A stretch of DNA of 62,876 nucleotides from Leucobacter salsicius M1-8 (GTDB lineage: Bacteria > Actinomycetota > Actinomycetes > Actinomycetales > Microbacteriaceae). The notes under the pieces are model-generated. The model was not told the DNA's origin, did not search any database, and saw nothing but the letters and a program-made list of their open reading frames with translations. Below, piece after piece: positions 1 through 8,813 of the stretch (positions are counted from its first letter, which is position 1; each line of letters begins with the position of its first letter). The stretch covers positions 1-62,876 of the forward strand of contig NZ_AOCN01000003.1 of NCBI RefSeq assembly GCF_000350525.1. The letters are read 5' to 3'. Position numbers and translations under genes: made by a program.

Positions 1-107
1 CAAACAGTGAAGATAGAGGTAGTGGCGCTGGGAACGGCTGACCGGCAATCAAACTGACTCATCTTCGATGGTGTCCCGTGAAGGACGCGTCGCCGCCCCA
101 ACGCCAC

Positions 108-222
108 TACTCCCGCAAGGGAGAGGCCAGACCAGGCGGGGATGTGACTTCATAGGACCCTGCTCAGAGTGCCCCGTCACTGTTGTGTCCGCCCGGCCCG
201 GTTTGGTCATCCAACACAACGA
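108..222 (+). ncRNA. Candidate bridge RNA of the IS110 element
   Basis: The leader can form consecutive hairpins: CTCCC/GGGAG near 110-123, GTGAC (144-148) with GTCAC (176-180) around a 27-nt loop, and a 7-bp stem 182-188/214-220 around a 25-nt loop. The first large loop holds ATAGGACC, which also occurs at the element's right end (1309-1316). IS110 elements are known to make a bridge RNA from this non-coding end, with two loops pairing to target and donor DNA. Assigning that role here is inference. The RNA boundaries are approximate. Confidence 0.45.
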
Positions 223-244
223 AGTGAATGGAGACACCACCATC

Positions 245-1303
245 ATGACCACCAGCTCCCTCGCGCGTCAACCAGAAGTCATCATCGGGGTTGATGCGCA
301 CAAGAACACCCACCACGCGGTGATCATCACCGACACTGGAAACCGAATTGCAGACCAAGAATTCCCTGCAAATACTCACGGCTATGCCGACATGCTCTCC
401 TGGGCTCACGACCACGGCACTATTCAGGCGTTTGGGGTGGAATCCACCGGCTCCTACGCTGCTGGCCTCGCAAGATTCCTCATCGATCACCAGGTCGAGG
501 TGCGAGAAGTGAACACCCCGCACGCACACACAAAAGCCAGAGTGGGAAAGGACGACGCTATCGACGCTGAGGCTGCCGCTCGAAAAGTGCTTGCTGGTGT
601 CGCGAGCGCTATACCGAAACGAACCGATAGCGTCATCGAGTCGATTCGGTTCCTCACGCTCACGCGTGATTCCGCGGTGAAAGCTCGTACCGCAGCGATC
701 GTGCAACTACAGGACATCCTCGTTACCGCGCCAGCGAACCTTCGAGAAAACGTGCCCTCTGGCGGCCTGGCTGCAGCACGTCACTGCCGAAAGTTCCGTA
801 TCGACCGCGCACGCCTCAACGATCCCGTTCAAGCTGTGAAGCTCGCGTTGCGCACCCTCGCGGCGCGTATCGCTGATCTTGACGCAGAGATCACCGAACT
901 CGAACGCTCACTCACCACACTGGTGCACGCTACTGCACCAACGCTCGTATCCCGAGTCGGGATTGGGGCCATTCATGCGGCCCAGCTGCTTATCACCGTG
1001 GGCGAGAACGTTGAACGGTTCCGCAGCGAAGCAGCATTTGCGAGGCTGTGCGGGACCGCCCCAGTGCCAGTGTCTTCTGGCAAGAGCCATCGGATGCGGC
1101 TCCACCGAGGCGGGGACCGGAAAGCAAACCGTGCGCTGCATATGATCGCAGTGGTAAGGCTCCGATATGACGCCCGAACGGTCGACTATATGCAGCGCAG
1201 GCTCGCTGAGGGACTCTCCAAGAAAGACGTACTGAGGTGTTTGAAGCGGTTCATCGCACGTGAGGTGTTCAACGATCTCAGGAACGACCTAATCGCGGCT
1301 TGA
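245..1303 (+). CDS. IS110 family transposase
   Basis: A 352-residue recombinase that moves its own element. The N-terminal half is a RuvC-like DEDD nuclease domain, beginning with VIIGVDAHKNTHH (first acidic residue D17). The C-terminal half is the Transposase_20 (helix-hairpin-helix plus catalytic serine) domain, around residues 230-320, containing RVGIGAIHAAQLL and FARLCGTAPVPVSSGK. The open frame extends upstream to 68, but ATG 245 is chosen because GGAG lies 11 nt before it, the family consensus starts here, and the upstream stretch is occupied by RNA-like hairpins. No frameshift or stop is seen, so the gene looks intact. Confidence 0.9.
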   Translation: MTTSSLARQPEVIIGVDAHKNTHHAVIITDTGNRIADQEFPANTHGYADMLSWAHDHGTIQAFGVESTGSYAAGLARFLIDHQVEVREVNTPHAHTKARVGKDDAIDAEAAARKVLAGVASAIPKRTDSVIESIRFLTLTRDSAVKARTAAIVQLQDILVTAPANLRENVPSGGLAAARHCRKFRIDRARLNDPVQAVKLALRTLAARIADLDAEITELERSLTTLVHATAPTLVSRVGIGAIHAAQLLITVGENVERFRSEAAFARLCGTAPVPVSSGKSHRMRLHRGGDRKANRALHMIAVVRLRYDARTVDYMQRRLAEGLSKKDVLRCLKRFIAREVFNDLRNDLIAA

Positions 1304-1316
1304 CATCTATAGGACC

Positions 1317-1881
1317 GTCCTTCAGCAGACCCGAACTTTAACCAGGCCAAATCAAAGGTCCCGGAGCAGTACTTTCACGGCGTTATTCAACGATGTTCCT
1401 CAACATACAGATTCCTTCTTGCGACGTTGCGAGAGCGGTTTCTCGATCGATGTTCGGCCATCTCCTTCGGCCTAAAAGTGAGCCAGGGACGGCATGTGCA
1501 CCAGGCCCAGATGAACGCCGGCAATCCGACTGGATCCATCCGAGCGCAGCACAACCCTCGCCGGCTCAATGAGTTACTGCTGCTTCAGCGTCGAAGCCAG
1601 TTTCAAACGACTGGTCAGCCCCGGTATCGTCGGACTCACGCCATTGGCGCACGGAGTCCTTCTGGCATAGAACACACAAGTGGTTTTCGGGGCAGCGCCT
1701 GCGTATCTCATAGTAAATGGCTCCGGTCAACGACGTAGTAAATCGGTAGCGATATGGATTCTCACTGAGTGACCAGATCCGAGCATGAAGGAACTCTTGC
1801 TTTCATCCTATCCACATTCAGTACGGCTACGCCCGTCTACTTTTACGCCAGACTTCGGCACGGGGCACACCGAGACCGCAC
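1317..1881. other. Stretch without a recognisable gene
   Basis: About 560 bases between the IS110 end and the ABC-F terminator. Open frames of 60-170 codons exist on both strands, but none shows a family motif, a convincing ribosome site or the codon bias of its neighbours. It could be decayed coding sequence beside the insertion sequence. Nothing more can be supported. Confidence 0.5.
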
Positions 1882-1914
1882 AAAAAAGTGCCGACGCTCA
1901 CAGAGCGCCGGCAC
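1882..1914 (-). terminator. Rho-independent terminator after the ABC-F gene
   Basis: Read on the minus strand, GTGCCGGCGC pairs with GCGTCGGCAC across a short loop and is followed by six T. It lies 23 nt after the stop of the ABC-F gene. Confidence 0.85.
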
Positions 1915-1936
1915 TAATTCTTGAGAGGAGGGGAAA

Positions 1937-3745
1937 CTACCCGAGCAGTTCTGAGAGCTCCAACCAACGCAGCTCGAGTGCCTCAGCTTCAGCCTCGAGC
2001 GAGGCAATCTTTGCCATCTCGGCGTTCAGCTGCTCGAATTTGCTCTGGTCGAGGTTCGCGAGCCCGTCACGGGTCGTCGCAGCCTGCTGCTGCAGCTTCG
2101 CGATCTTGCGTTCCGCGGCCGACCGCTCCTTCTCAGCGTTGCGACGCTCCGCGCCCGAGAGCTTGGGCTCGGCTTTCGCAGCGGGCTTCGCCGCTGCCGC
2201 CGGGCCTGCCCCAGCTTCAGCCGCCGCGTCCTCGGCCGCGCGCAGCTCCAGGTACTGGTCGACGCCACCGGGAAGGTGCCGCAGCTTGTGATCCAGAATC
2301 GCGTACTGCTGATCCGTGACGCGCTCCAGGAAGTACCGGTCGTGCGACACGACGAGCAGCGTGCCGGGCCACGAATCGAGCAGGTCCTCCATCGCCGCGA
2401 GCATGTCGGTGTCGAGGTCGTTCGTTGGCTCATCGAGGATCAGCACGTTGGGCTGTTCCATCAGGATCATGAGCAGCTGCAGGCGACGCTTCTGCCCGCC
2501 CGACAGATCCTTCACGGGGGTCGACAGCTGGGCGCTCGTGAAGCCCATCTGCTCGAGCAACTGCCCGGGCGTGATTTCCTGCGACTTTGATCCGGATCCC
2601 ACCGTGAAGTTCGCGCGCAAGCGGCTCACCACGACGCGCACGGGGTCATTCTGGTGGTCCTTGAGCTCGTCGAGGCGCTGCGTGAGCGTCGCGACCTGCA
2701 CAGTCGTGCCGCGCTTCACGGTGCCCGATGTCGGCTGGACCGTGCCCGAGATGAGCCCGAGCAGCGTCGACTTGCCGGCGCCGTTGACGCCGAGGATGCC
2801 GGTGCGCTCGCCGGGGGCAAGCCGCCACTCGACGTCCTTGATGATCTCGCGATCGCCATAAGAGACACCGACGTCGATGAGGTTGACAACTTCCTTGCCC
2901 AGCCGGTTCACCGCCATGGACTGCAGCTTCACCTTGTCGCGAATCTCGGGCACATCGGCGATGAGCTCGTTGGCGGCATCGATGCGGAACTTCGGCTTCG
3001 CCGTGCGAGCGGGCGCGCCGCGACGCAGCCACGCCAGCTCCTTCTTCGCCAGGTTCTGACGCTTCTGCTCAATGGTGGCGTTCTGACGGTCGCGCTCGAC
3101 GCGCTGCAGAATGTAGGCTGCGTAGCCACCCTCGAAGGACTCGACGATGCGGTCGTGCACCTCCCAGGTCATGGTGCAGACTTCGTCGAGGAACCAACGG
3201 TCGTGCGTCACGACGAGCAGTGCACCCTGGCCCGCAGGCCAGCGGCGCTTCAGGTGCTCAGCGAGCCAGGCGATGCCTTCGACGTCGAGGTGGTTGGTGG
3301 GCTCGTCAAGGAACACCATGTCATGGTCACCCACGAGCACGCGTGCGAGCGCGACGCGGCGGCGCTGACCGCCCGAGAGCCCCTCGATGGGAGCGTCCCA
3401 GCCAAGATCCGACACGAGGCCGTCGATGATTTCGCGCGTCTTCCAGTCACCAGCCCACTCGTATTCGGGGCGGTCGCCGACGATCGCGTTACCAACGGTC
3501 TCGCCAGGCTCGAACACGTCAGCCTGGTCGAGCACCCCAATCGTGGTGCCGCCGCGCATCGTCACCTGCCCGCTGTCGGGCTCGCGACGCCCCGCCATCA
3601 TCATGAGCAGGCTGGACTTGCCGTCGCCGTTGCGTCCGACGATGCCAATGCGGTCGCCCTCAGAGACGCCAAGCGTCACCGAGTCGAACACGGTCTTCGT
3701 AGGGACTTCGAGGTGGAGGGCTTCGGCCCCCAAGAGATGTGCCAT
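1937..3745 (-). CDS. ABC-F family ATP-binding protein (Uup-like)
   Basis: A soluble protein of 602 residues with two ABC ATPase domains and no membrane segment, the hallmark of ABC-F translation factors that act on the ribosome. Domain 1 has Walker A GRNGDGKS (37-44), signature LSGGQ (123-127) and Walker B LDEPTNHLD (146-154). Domain 2 has GVNGAGKS (319-326), LSGGQ (414-418) and LDEPTNDLD (437-445). The interdomain linker (about 205-260) is basic and helical. The last 70 residues are Ala/Glu/Lys-rich coiled coil, as in Uup. The frame runs open to 4180, but ATG 3745 is where homology begins (MAHLLGAEALHL). Which ABC-F subfamily it belongs to, and whether it gives antibiotic protection, cannot be decided here. 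Confidence 0.9.
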   Translation of the reverse strand: MAHLLGAEALHLEVPTKTVFDSVTLGVSEGDRIGIVGRNGDGKSSLLMMMAGRREPDSGQVTMRGGTTIGVLDQADVFEPGETVGNAIVGDRPEYEWAGDWKTREIIDGLVSDLGWDAPIEGLSGGQRRRVALARVLVGDHDMVFLDEPTNHLDVEGIAWLAEHLKRRWPAGQGALLVVTHDRWFLDEVCTMTWEVHDRIVESFEGGYAAYILQRVERDRQNATIEQKRQNLAKKELAWLRRGAPARTAKPKFRIDAANELIADVPEIRDKVKLQSMAVNRLGKEVVNLIDVGVSYGDREIIKDVEWRLAPGERTGILGVNGAGKSTLLGLISGTVQPTSGTVKRGTTVQVATLTQRLDELKDHQNDPVRVVVSRLRANFTVGSGSKSQEITPGQLLEQMGFTSAQLSTPVKDLSGGQKRRLQLLMILMEQPNVLILDEPTNDLDTDMLAAMEDLLDSWPGTLLVVSHDRYFLERVTDQQYAILDHKLRHLPGGVDQYLELRAAEDAAAEAGAGPAAAAKPAAKAEPKLSGAERRNAEKERSAAERKIAKLQQQAATTRDGLANLDQSKFEQLNAEMAKIASLEAEAEALELRWLELSELLG

Positions 3746-3841
3746 AAGAGTTCTAGCGTAGTTCACCCAGATATGAACCTGCTGCATCGCTAGGCTGATC
3801 CCATTGCTGTCACGCGGGCAGCCCCTACGACGAGGTTGAAC

Positions 3842-5650
3842 ATGCCCATCACCACGAGCTCGCTGAAGCACCGAGTCTTGAGTGCCACTGCACGTCTGGC
3901 ACCCCCGGCACGTCTGCTCACGGGCGCCAGCGCGCTCGCGCTCGCGGCGCTCCTCATTTTCGCGCCGCTCACGGTGCATCGGGTGGCGCTCGTGACTGGG
4001 CTCGGCATCGTCGTTGCGGGTGTCGTGACCCTGCTGCGCGCTCCGGATCGTCCCACGTCGACCGCCCTCGGCCGGTGGGCGGGCGGGCTCCTCGTCGCGC
4101 TCGGCGCCGTCATGGTGCTGTGGCCCAACGCGGGGGCTCCGTGGCTCGCCTTTCTGGTGGGTGCCGCGTTGCTCGTGCACGGTGCGGTGTCGGCGGTTGA
4201 GGCGCTACGGAGCGGCGCAGACCTGCGCGTTGCGGGGCTCCTCGCGGCCGTTGCGACGCTTCTTGTCGGCGCCGTCACGTTCTCGTGGCCGGTACTCACC
4301 CTCAGCGTATTTCGATTCGCGGTCGGAGGCTGGCTCGCCTTCCTGGGGCTGCAGATCCTGTTGTCGGTGGTGCTGCGCAGGGTTCCCGGCACGCCCGCGA
4401 AGGCGTCGTCCGGACCGATCCGGCGCTGGACACGCACAATCGCGGCCGCGCTCGCGCTGCTGCTCGCGGCGGCCGCGGCGGCGGGCAGCGCCTTTATTTT
4501 GGGCGGATCCCCGCTCCCCGAGCCCGACGCGTTCTATGCGGCACCCGAGCGGCTCCCGTCGCAGCCCGGTCAACTGGTTCGCACGGAGCCCCTCACCACG
4601 GGCGTGCCCGAGGGCGCCGAGGCCTGGAAGATCCTCTTCACGACGACCCATCCCGACGGCTCCCCCGCGATCTCGAGCGGCACGATCGTCGTGCCCCAGA
4701 AGCGTGGCGCGAACCCGCTCCCCCTGCTCTCGGTGTCGCACGGCACCACTGGGGTGGCCGCGAAGTGTGCCCCGTCGCTCAGCGCGACCCCCTTCGCGGA
4801 CGGCGCGGGCACCGCGCTCGAGGAGATCGTCACGAAGCACGGTTGGGCGGCCGTCACCGCCGACTACATCGGGCTCGGCACCGCGGGCACGCACCCGTAT
4901 CTCATCGGTGACGCCGAGGCCCGCAACGTGCTCGATGCGTCACGGGCGGCACAGCAGTTCGGTGAGGCCTCTGGCACCGGCATCGACGTCACCACCCGCA
5001 CGGTCGTGTGGGGGCACTCGCAGGGCGGGCAGGGCGCGCTGTGGACCGGGCAGATTGCGCGGGACTATGCTCCCGAACTCGAAGTCGAGGGCATCGCGGC
5101 ATTCGCGCCGGCGGCCGACCTCTACGGGCTCGCCAACGCCGACAAGAACAGCGCACCCGGCAAGACCGTGTCGGCGTACATTGCGGCGACGTGGAACACG
5201 ATCTACCCCGAACTCGAGCTCAGGAGGCACCTCACTCCGGGCTCAGCGGGCGGGGTGCGCAAGATCCAGAATCTCTGTTTCAACGGCTCCGACGTACTCT
5301 CCGCGATCCTGTACGGCACGCAGGTACCCAACCAGATCTTCCCCGACCGCCTCCTCGAGGGCGACTTCGGCGAGAAGCTCAAGGAGCAGGAACCAAAGGG
5401 CCCCTTCCCCTCGCCCGTGCTGGTCGCGCAGGGCCTGGCCGACCCGCTCGTGAAGCCCAACATGCAGCACGACTGGGTCGAGGGCCGGTGTAACGCCGGC
5501 GAGCAGATCGACTATCGAACTTACCCGGGTCTCGATCACAACTCACTCGTTGCGGCAGATTCTCCGCTTACCCCGCAGATCGTGCAGTGGACGCTCGACC
5601 GTTGGGCGGGCGACGCACCAACTCCCAACTGCCAGGATCTGCCACAGTGA
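3842..5650 (+). CDS. HdeD-like membrane domain fused to secretory lipase domain
   Basis: A 602-residue protein in two parts. Residues 25-180 hold about six hydrophobic segments with the look of the HdeD/DUF308 family. A further membrane helix (about 198-222) is followed by an alpha/beta hydrolase of the secretory lipase (LIP) type. It has the nucleophile elbow GHSQGG (S393), an oxyanion-region segment SVSHGTTG (298-305), and probable catalytic D534 (GLADPLV) and H566 (GLDHNS). The lipase domain would sit outside the cell, tethered by the membrane part. ATG 3842 is preferred over TTG 3836 because GAGG (3832-3835) is well spaced for it. The gene is divergent from the ABC-F gene. The substrate is unknown, probably an ester or lipid. 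Confidence 0.8.
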   Translation: MPITTSSLKHRVLSATARLAPPARLLTGASALALAALLIFAPLTVHRVALVTGLGIVVAGVVTLLRAPDRPTSTALGRWAGGLLVALGAVMVLWPNAGAPWLAFLVGAALLVHGAVSAVEALRSGADLRVAGLLAAVATLLVGAVTFSWPVLTLSVFRFAVGGWLAFLGLQILLSVVLRRVPGTPAKASSGPIRRWTRTIAAALALLLAAAAAAGSAFILGGSPLPEPDAFYAAPERLPSQPGQLVRTEPLTTGVPEGAEAWKILFTTTHPDGSPAISSGTIVVPQKRGANPLPLLSVSHGTTGVAAKCAPSLSATPFADGAGTALEEIVTKHGWAAVTADYIGLGTAGTHPYLIGDAEARNVLDASRAAQQFGEASGTGIDVTTRTVVWGHSQGGQGALWTGQIARDYAPELEVEGIAAFAPAADLYGLANADKNSAPGKTVSAYIAATWNTIYPELELRRHLTPGSAGGVRKIQNLCFNGSDVLSAILYGTQVPNQIFPDRLLEGDFGEKLKEQEPKGPFPSPVLVAQGLADPLVKPNMQHDWVEGRCNAGEQIDYRTYPGLDHNSLVAADSPLTPQIVQWTLDRWAGDAPTPNCQDLPQ

Positions 5651-5710
5651 CATCAAAACTTTCGTTGATCAGTTGAAACTGATGCGCCACCGGTATGGCA
5701 GAGTGATGGC

Positions 5711-7481
5711 ATGACTGAGGATGATCTCAACTCCGCCGGTGAGGCACCTTCGCCGCAGCAGCCCAGCCGTCGCGGCCTCCTCAAGACCGGCGGCTTGATC
5801 GCCGCGGGGCTCGCCGTTGGTGGTGTTGCGGGGGCCGGGGGCGTCGCGCTGACACGGAGCGCGGAGCAGGCTGGAAAGGTGTACATTCCTAAAGAGTTTG
5901 CGATCCCGCAGCCGCGCAAGACACCCGGGTTTGATCATCTCGTCGTAGTCATGGGCGAGAACCGTTCCTTCGACAACATGCTCGGTTACGCCTAAACCCC
6001 CGAGAATCCGCCCCCGGGCAAGAAGTTCGACGGCCTCGCGTTTGGGAAGCACAGCAACACTGCCAGCGACGGCACCGTGGTGCATGCACACCCCTACTCG
6101 GGCCCGACCGACCAGATCATGGCCCAGCCCAACCCCGACCCGGGTGAAGAGTATCCGCACGTCAATACTCAATTGTTCGGTCAGGTCGACGAAGCCAATC
6201 GGGCCAAGGACGTAGGCGAGATGTCGCCGCCCTACAACACCCCCAAGCCCGGGGCGAAGGCAACGATGGACGGTTTCGTGCTCGACTACGAGGGCGAGTT
6301 CACTCACCTCAAGGGGCGTGCTCCAGACACGGCCGAGCGCGACCAGATCATGGGTTCGTTTACGCCGGGGATGCTCCCCGTAGTAACGACACTCGCCCGC
6401 GAGTTTGGCGTCTTTGACCGCTGGCACTGCGCCGTGCCTAGCCAGACGTTCTGCAACCGAAGCTTCTTTCACGCGAACACCTCTCACGGCTTCGTCACGA
6501 ACCGGCACGGCGGCGGCTACGACAAATGGCTCTCGGCCGCCCCCTACTCCCACCGTGTTCAATCGTCTCGAGGAGGCGGGGCTGAGCTGGCGCGTCTATT
6601 TCGACAAGTTACAGCTCATCTCGTTCACGGGTGTGCTCCACGCCCCCGTGCTCGAAAAGTATTGGAAGACCGAACGATTCGCCTCGATGGAGCAGTTCCA
6701 CAAGGACGTGGCCGACGGTACGCTGCCCGAGTACGCGTTCATCGAGCCCCGCATGATCTTCAACCACAACGATTTTCACCCGCCGGTGGGGCTTCCCCGC
6801 GAGGGCGACGTCGGATCCACCGAGATTTGGAACGGCGCGGTGTCAGACGCGCGCGCGGGCGAGGCCCTCATCCACGAGATCTATTCTGCGGTGCGGGGCG
6901 GCATGTCGCGCACCGGATCAAACTATCTGAACACCGCGCTGCTCATCACCTTCGACGAGCACGGTGGCACCTACGATCATGTGACGCCCCCCGCGGCAAT
7001 ACCACTCGACGACTTGGGTGCCGGCGAAATGGGATTCACGTTTGATCGGCTGGGGTGCCGGGTCCCGTCGATCCTGATCTCGGCGCATGTGGAACGCGGC
7101 AGCGTGTTTCAGCACGAGATGCATCACGGAGCACTCGCGGCAACCCTGTCTGAACGCTTTGGGTTGCATCCGCTCACCCGACGCGATGACAAGGCGACGT
7201 CGCTCGCGAGCGCCTTTAACCGGAAGGTGCCGCTGCACGTCTCGGACTGGCCGCAAACCTCGCCCGCCTATGTGCCGCCGAATCCCGAGGCTGGCGAGCA
7301 TCCCACCGACAAGCATCCGGATCGCCCGATGAGCCCGCCTGCCAACGGGCTCATCGGGTTGATCATTACGAAGTACGGAACGGCCGAGGAGAAGGCGCAC
7401 CCACCACAGACATTCGGTGAGGCGTACGAGCTACTCGTCAAGTACGGTTCGGGGCTCTTTGGCGCTCACGCAAACCTCTGA
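5711..7481 (+). pseudogene. Phospholipase C / phosphoesterase family protein, disrupted
   Basis: The conceptual product is a Tat-exported phosphoesterase (PF04185 type, phospholipase C-like) of about 590 residues. It has a twin-arginine signal (SRRGLLKTGG near residue 17), the metal-site start FDHLVVVMGENRSFDNM, the central SQTFCNRSFFHANTSHG and the late DEHGGTYDHV. Two lesions break it. A TAA at 5993-5995 stands where the family usually has an aromatic residue (GYA*TPEN). One extra C in the run at 6540-6544 shifts the frame, and homology continues in the next frame as TPTVFNRLEEAGL. Restoring both gives a continuous family protein ending at 7481. A short hairpin-free gap separates it from the lipase gene upstream. 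Confidence 0.85.
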
Positions 7482-7504
7482 CCGGGCAGCTCCGCCGCTG
7501 CGAC

Positions 7505-7672
7505 CTAGACGCTGCAGCAGCCTCCGCCGCAGCAGCCGCCTGCGTCCTCGGCTGAGTCGTTGCCGCCGAGGAGGTTCAGGATCTCGCGTGTCTCGGCATC
7601 GGCGAACGCTGCTGCGCTCTCCATCCCGGCATCGGTGTTGAGTGCGGCCGGGGCTGTGGTCTTGTCGTCCAT
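7505..7672 (-). CDS. Small protein with C-terminal CCGGGCC motif
   Basis: A 55-residue ORF too short for most gene finders. It starts with MDDKTTAPAALNTDAG, has a helical acidic middle (ADAETREILNLLGG) and ends in AGGCCGGGCCSV, so all four cysteines sit in the last nine residues as two CC pairs around GGG. AAGGAG lies at a good distance before the ATG. It follows the FrnE/DsbA-like oxidoreductase gene on the same strand, 53 nt downstream, with a perfect hairpin between. The paired cysteines suggest metal binding, a thiol-redox substrate or a modified-peptide precursor. None of these is proven, and I do not recognise a named family. Confidence 0.6.
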   Translation of the reverse strand: MDDKTTAPAALNTDAGMESAAAFADAETREILNLLGGNDSAEDAGGCCGGGCCSV

Positions 7673-7689
7673 GAATACTCCTTGCTTGA

Positions 7690-7712
7690 GCGCCCGGCAT
7701 AATGCCGGGCGC
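7690..7712. repeat. Perfect 10-bp hairpin between frnE-like gene and small ORF
   Basis: GCGCCCGGCA (7690-7699) and TGCCGGGCGC (7703-7712) form a perfect stem with a 3-base loop. There is no T tract on either side, so it is a weak terminator or an RNA processing/stability element between the two minus-strand genes. Confidence 0.6.
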
Positions 7713-7725
7713 GGTTGGTTACAGG

Positions 7726-8385
7726 CTACTGCGCTGCTTGCGCTTCGAGGTCGAGCACCTGACCAAAGGCGCCCTCGAACGCATCCGCGCTCTGAGCGCC
7801 CGAGATGCCGTACTTGCCCTCGAGCAGGAAGAATGGGACGCCCGTGACTCCGAGCATCTGCGCACGCGTGATGTCGGCGTCTACCTTTTCGCCGTAGGCG
7901 TCGTCCTCGAGTACGGCCCGCACCTCGTCGGCGTCCAGCCCGGCCTCAGCCCCAAGGTTCGCGAGCGTTTCGGCGTCTGACATGTCGGCGCCCTGGGCGA
8001 AGTACGCCTCGAACAGGCGTTCCTGCACCGCGGGCTGCACGCCGCGCTCAAGCGCCAGGTGGAGCATGCGATGCGCACGCCGGGTGTTGGCATGCTTCAC
8101 GTCGTCAAAGTTGAAGGTGAGCCCCTCGCCCGCGCCCAGTTCGGTCATCTGGGCGAGCATCTGCTTCACCTGGTCGGCCGGCATGCCCTTGTGCTTCACG
8201 AGGAAGTCGACCTCGCTGCCCGCGTAGTCGACCGGGGTGTCGGGCGCCAGCTCAAAGCTGTGGCTCGTCACCTCGAATTCAACGTCGGGGTGGGTGGAGC
8301 GAAAGGCAGCCACACCCGCTTCGAAGCGGTGCTTGCCGATGTAGCACCACGGGCAGGCGATGTCGGACCAGATTTCTACGCGCAT
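7726..8385 (-). CDS. DsbA family oxidoreductase, FrnE type
   Basis: A 219-residue cytosolic thioredoxin-fold protein of the FrnE group (2-hydroxychromene-2-carboxylate isomerase/DsbA-like). The start MRVEIWSDIACPWCYIGK carries the CPWC redox motif at residues 11-14. The helical insert has HSFELAPD and HANTRRAHRMLHLA, and the cis-proline loop is GVTGVPFF. There is no signal peptide. The frame is open 19 codons further upstream, but the family begins at ATG 8385. A frame-broken relative lies directly upstream on the same strand, so this is the surviving member of a tandem pair. Confidence 0.9.
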   Translation of the reverse strand: MRVEIWSDIACPWCYIGKHRFEAGVAAFRSTHPDVEFEVTSHSFELAPDTPVDYAGSEVDFLVKHKGMPADQVKQMLAQMTELGAGEGLTFNFDDVKHANTRRAHRMLHLALERGVQPAVQERLFEAYFAQGADMSDAETLANLGAEAGLDADEVRAVLEDDAYGEKVDADITRAQMLGVTGVPFFLLEGKYGISGAQSADAFEGAFGQVLDLEAQAAQ

Positions 8386-8425
8386 TGTTTTCGTCACGGT
8401 GAATGCAGCGCGGGCCACGGCACTT

Positions 8426-8755
8426 TTATTCCCGCGCGTCACCGGCTGTTTTTGGGTCCCGATGCTCGACGAAGTATGCCGCGAACAGCTGATCGATCAG
8501 TGCTTCTCCGCCCCCCCCTGCGCCTGGGCGTACTGAACCACGCGGTGGCCCGGTGTCGTGTTCACCAGCTGCAGGCTCTCGAAGGAAAGCTCGATTCCGT
8601 CATCGGCCGCGGCACGTTCGATTGCGGGAATCGTGCACCTGGCTTGCTCTAGCGGCACGCCCTCAAACTCGTGCAGACACTCGGCTTCCCCTCCGCTGTA
8701 ACGGCTCGGCATGCCCGGTGCGAGGCGGTATTCCGCGGGCAGCGTCTTGAGAGGG
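8426..8755 (-). pseudogene. Remnant of a second FrnE/DsbA-like gene
   Basis: The reading LKTLPAEYRLAPG, then HEFEGVPLEQARCTIPAIER and VNTTPGHRVVQYAQAQG, lines up with the middle of the intact FrnE protein next door (HKGMPADQVKQMLAQ, HANTRRAHRMLHLA). At a run of eight C (8511-8518) the frame is lost, and homology continues in another frame as EALIDQLFAAYFVEHRD to a stop at 8426. The CxxC-bearing N-terminus and the C-terminal third are missing. It is a decayed fragment. The homopolymer shift alone could be a sequencing error, but the missing ends could not. Confidence 0.65.
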
Positions 8756-8813
8756 GGCTGGGGGGGGCCTTACTCCCCCACGCGCGGCCCGTTTCCCGTG
8801 CGCCGGGGCATCT

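Larger units (their letters stand above)
61..1316 (+). mobile_element. IS110-family insertion sequence (ends approximate)
   Basis: One transposase gene is preceded by a roughly 180-base structured non-coding leader and followed by a very short tail. This is the layout of the IS110 group. There are no obvious terminal inverted repeats, as expected for the family. The right end is placed just after the stop codon, at the octamer ATAGGACC (1309-1316), because the same octamer recurs in the leader (152-159). The left end cannot be fixed from this sequence and may lie between base 1 and about 70. Confidence 0.5.

Noticed and set aside
1338..1356. Similarity of AACCAGGCCAAATCAAA after IS110 to the stretch at 62756-62774
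   Set aside because: Too short to prove a shared IS3 terminus; it may be chance.
1427..1738. Possible 103-codon gene
   Set aside because: No ribosome site, no motif, and composition unlike neighbouring genes.
5990..6545. Programmed recoding or frameshifting in the phosphoesterase gene
   Set aside because: A TAA stop plus a separate C-run shift with no slippery heptamer or clear downstream structure fits mutation better than programmed recoding.
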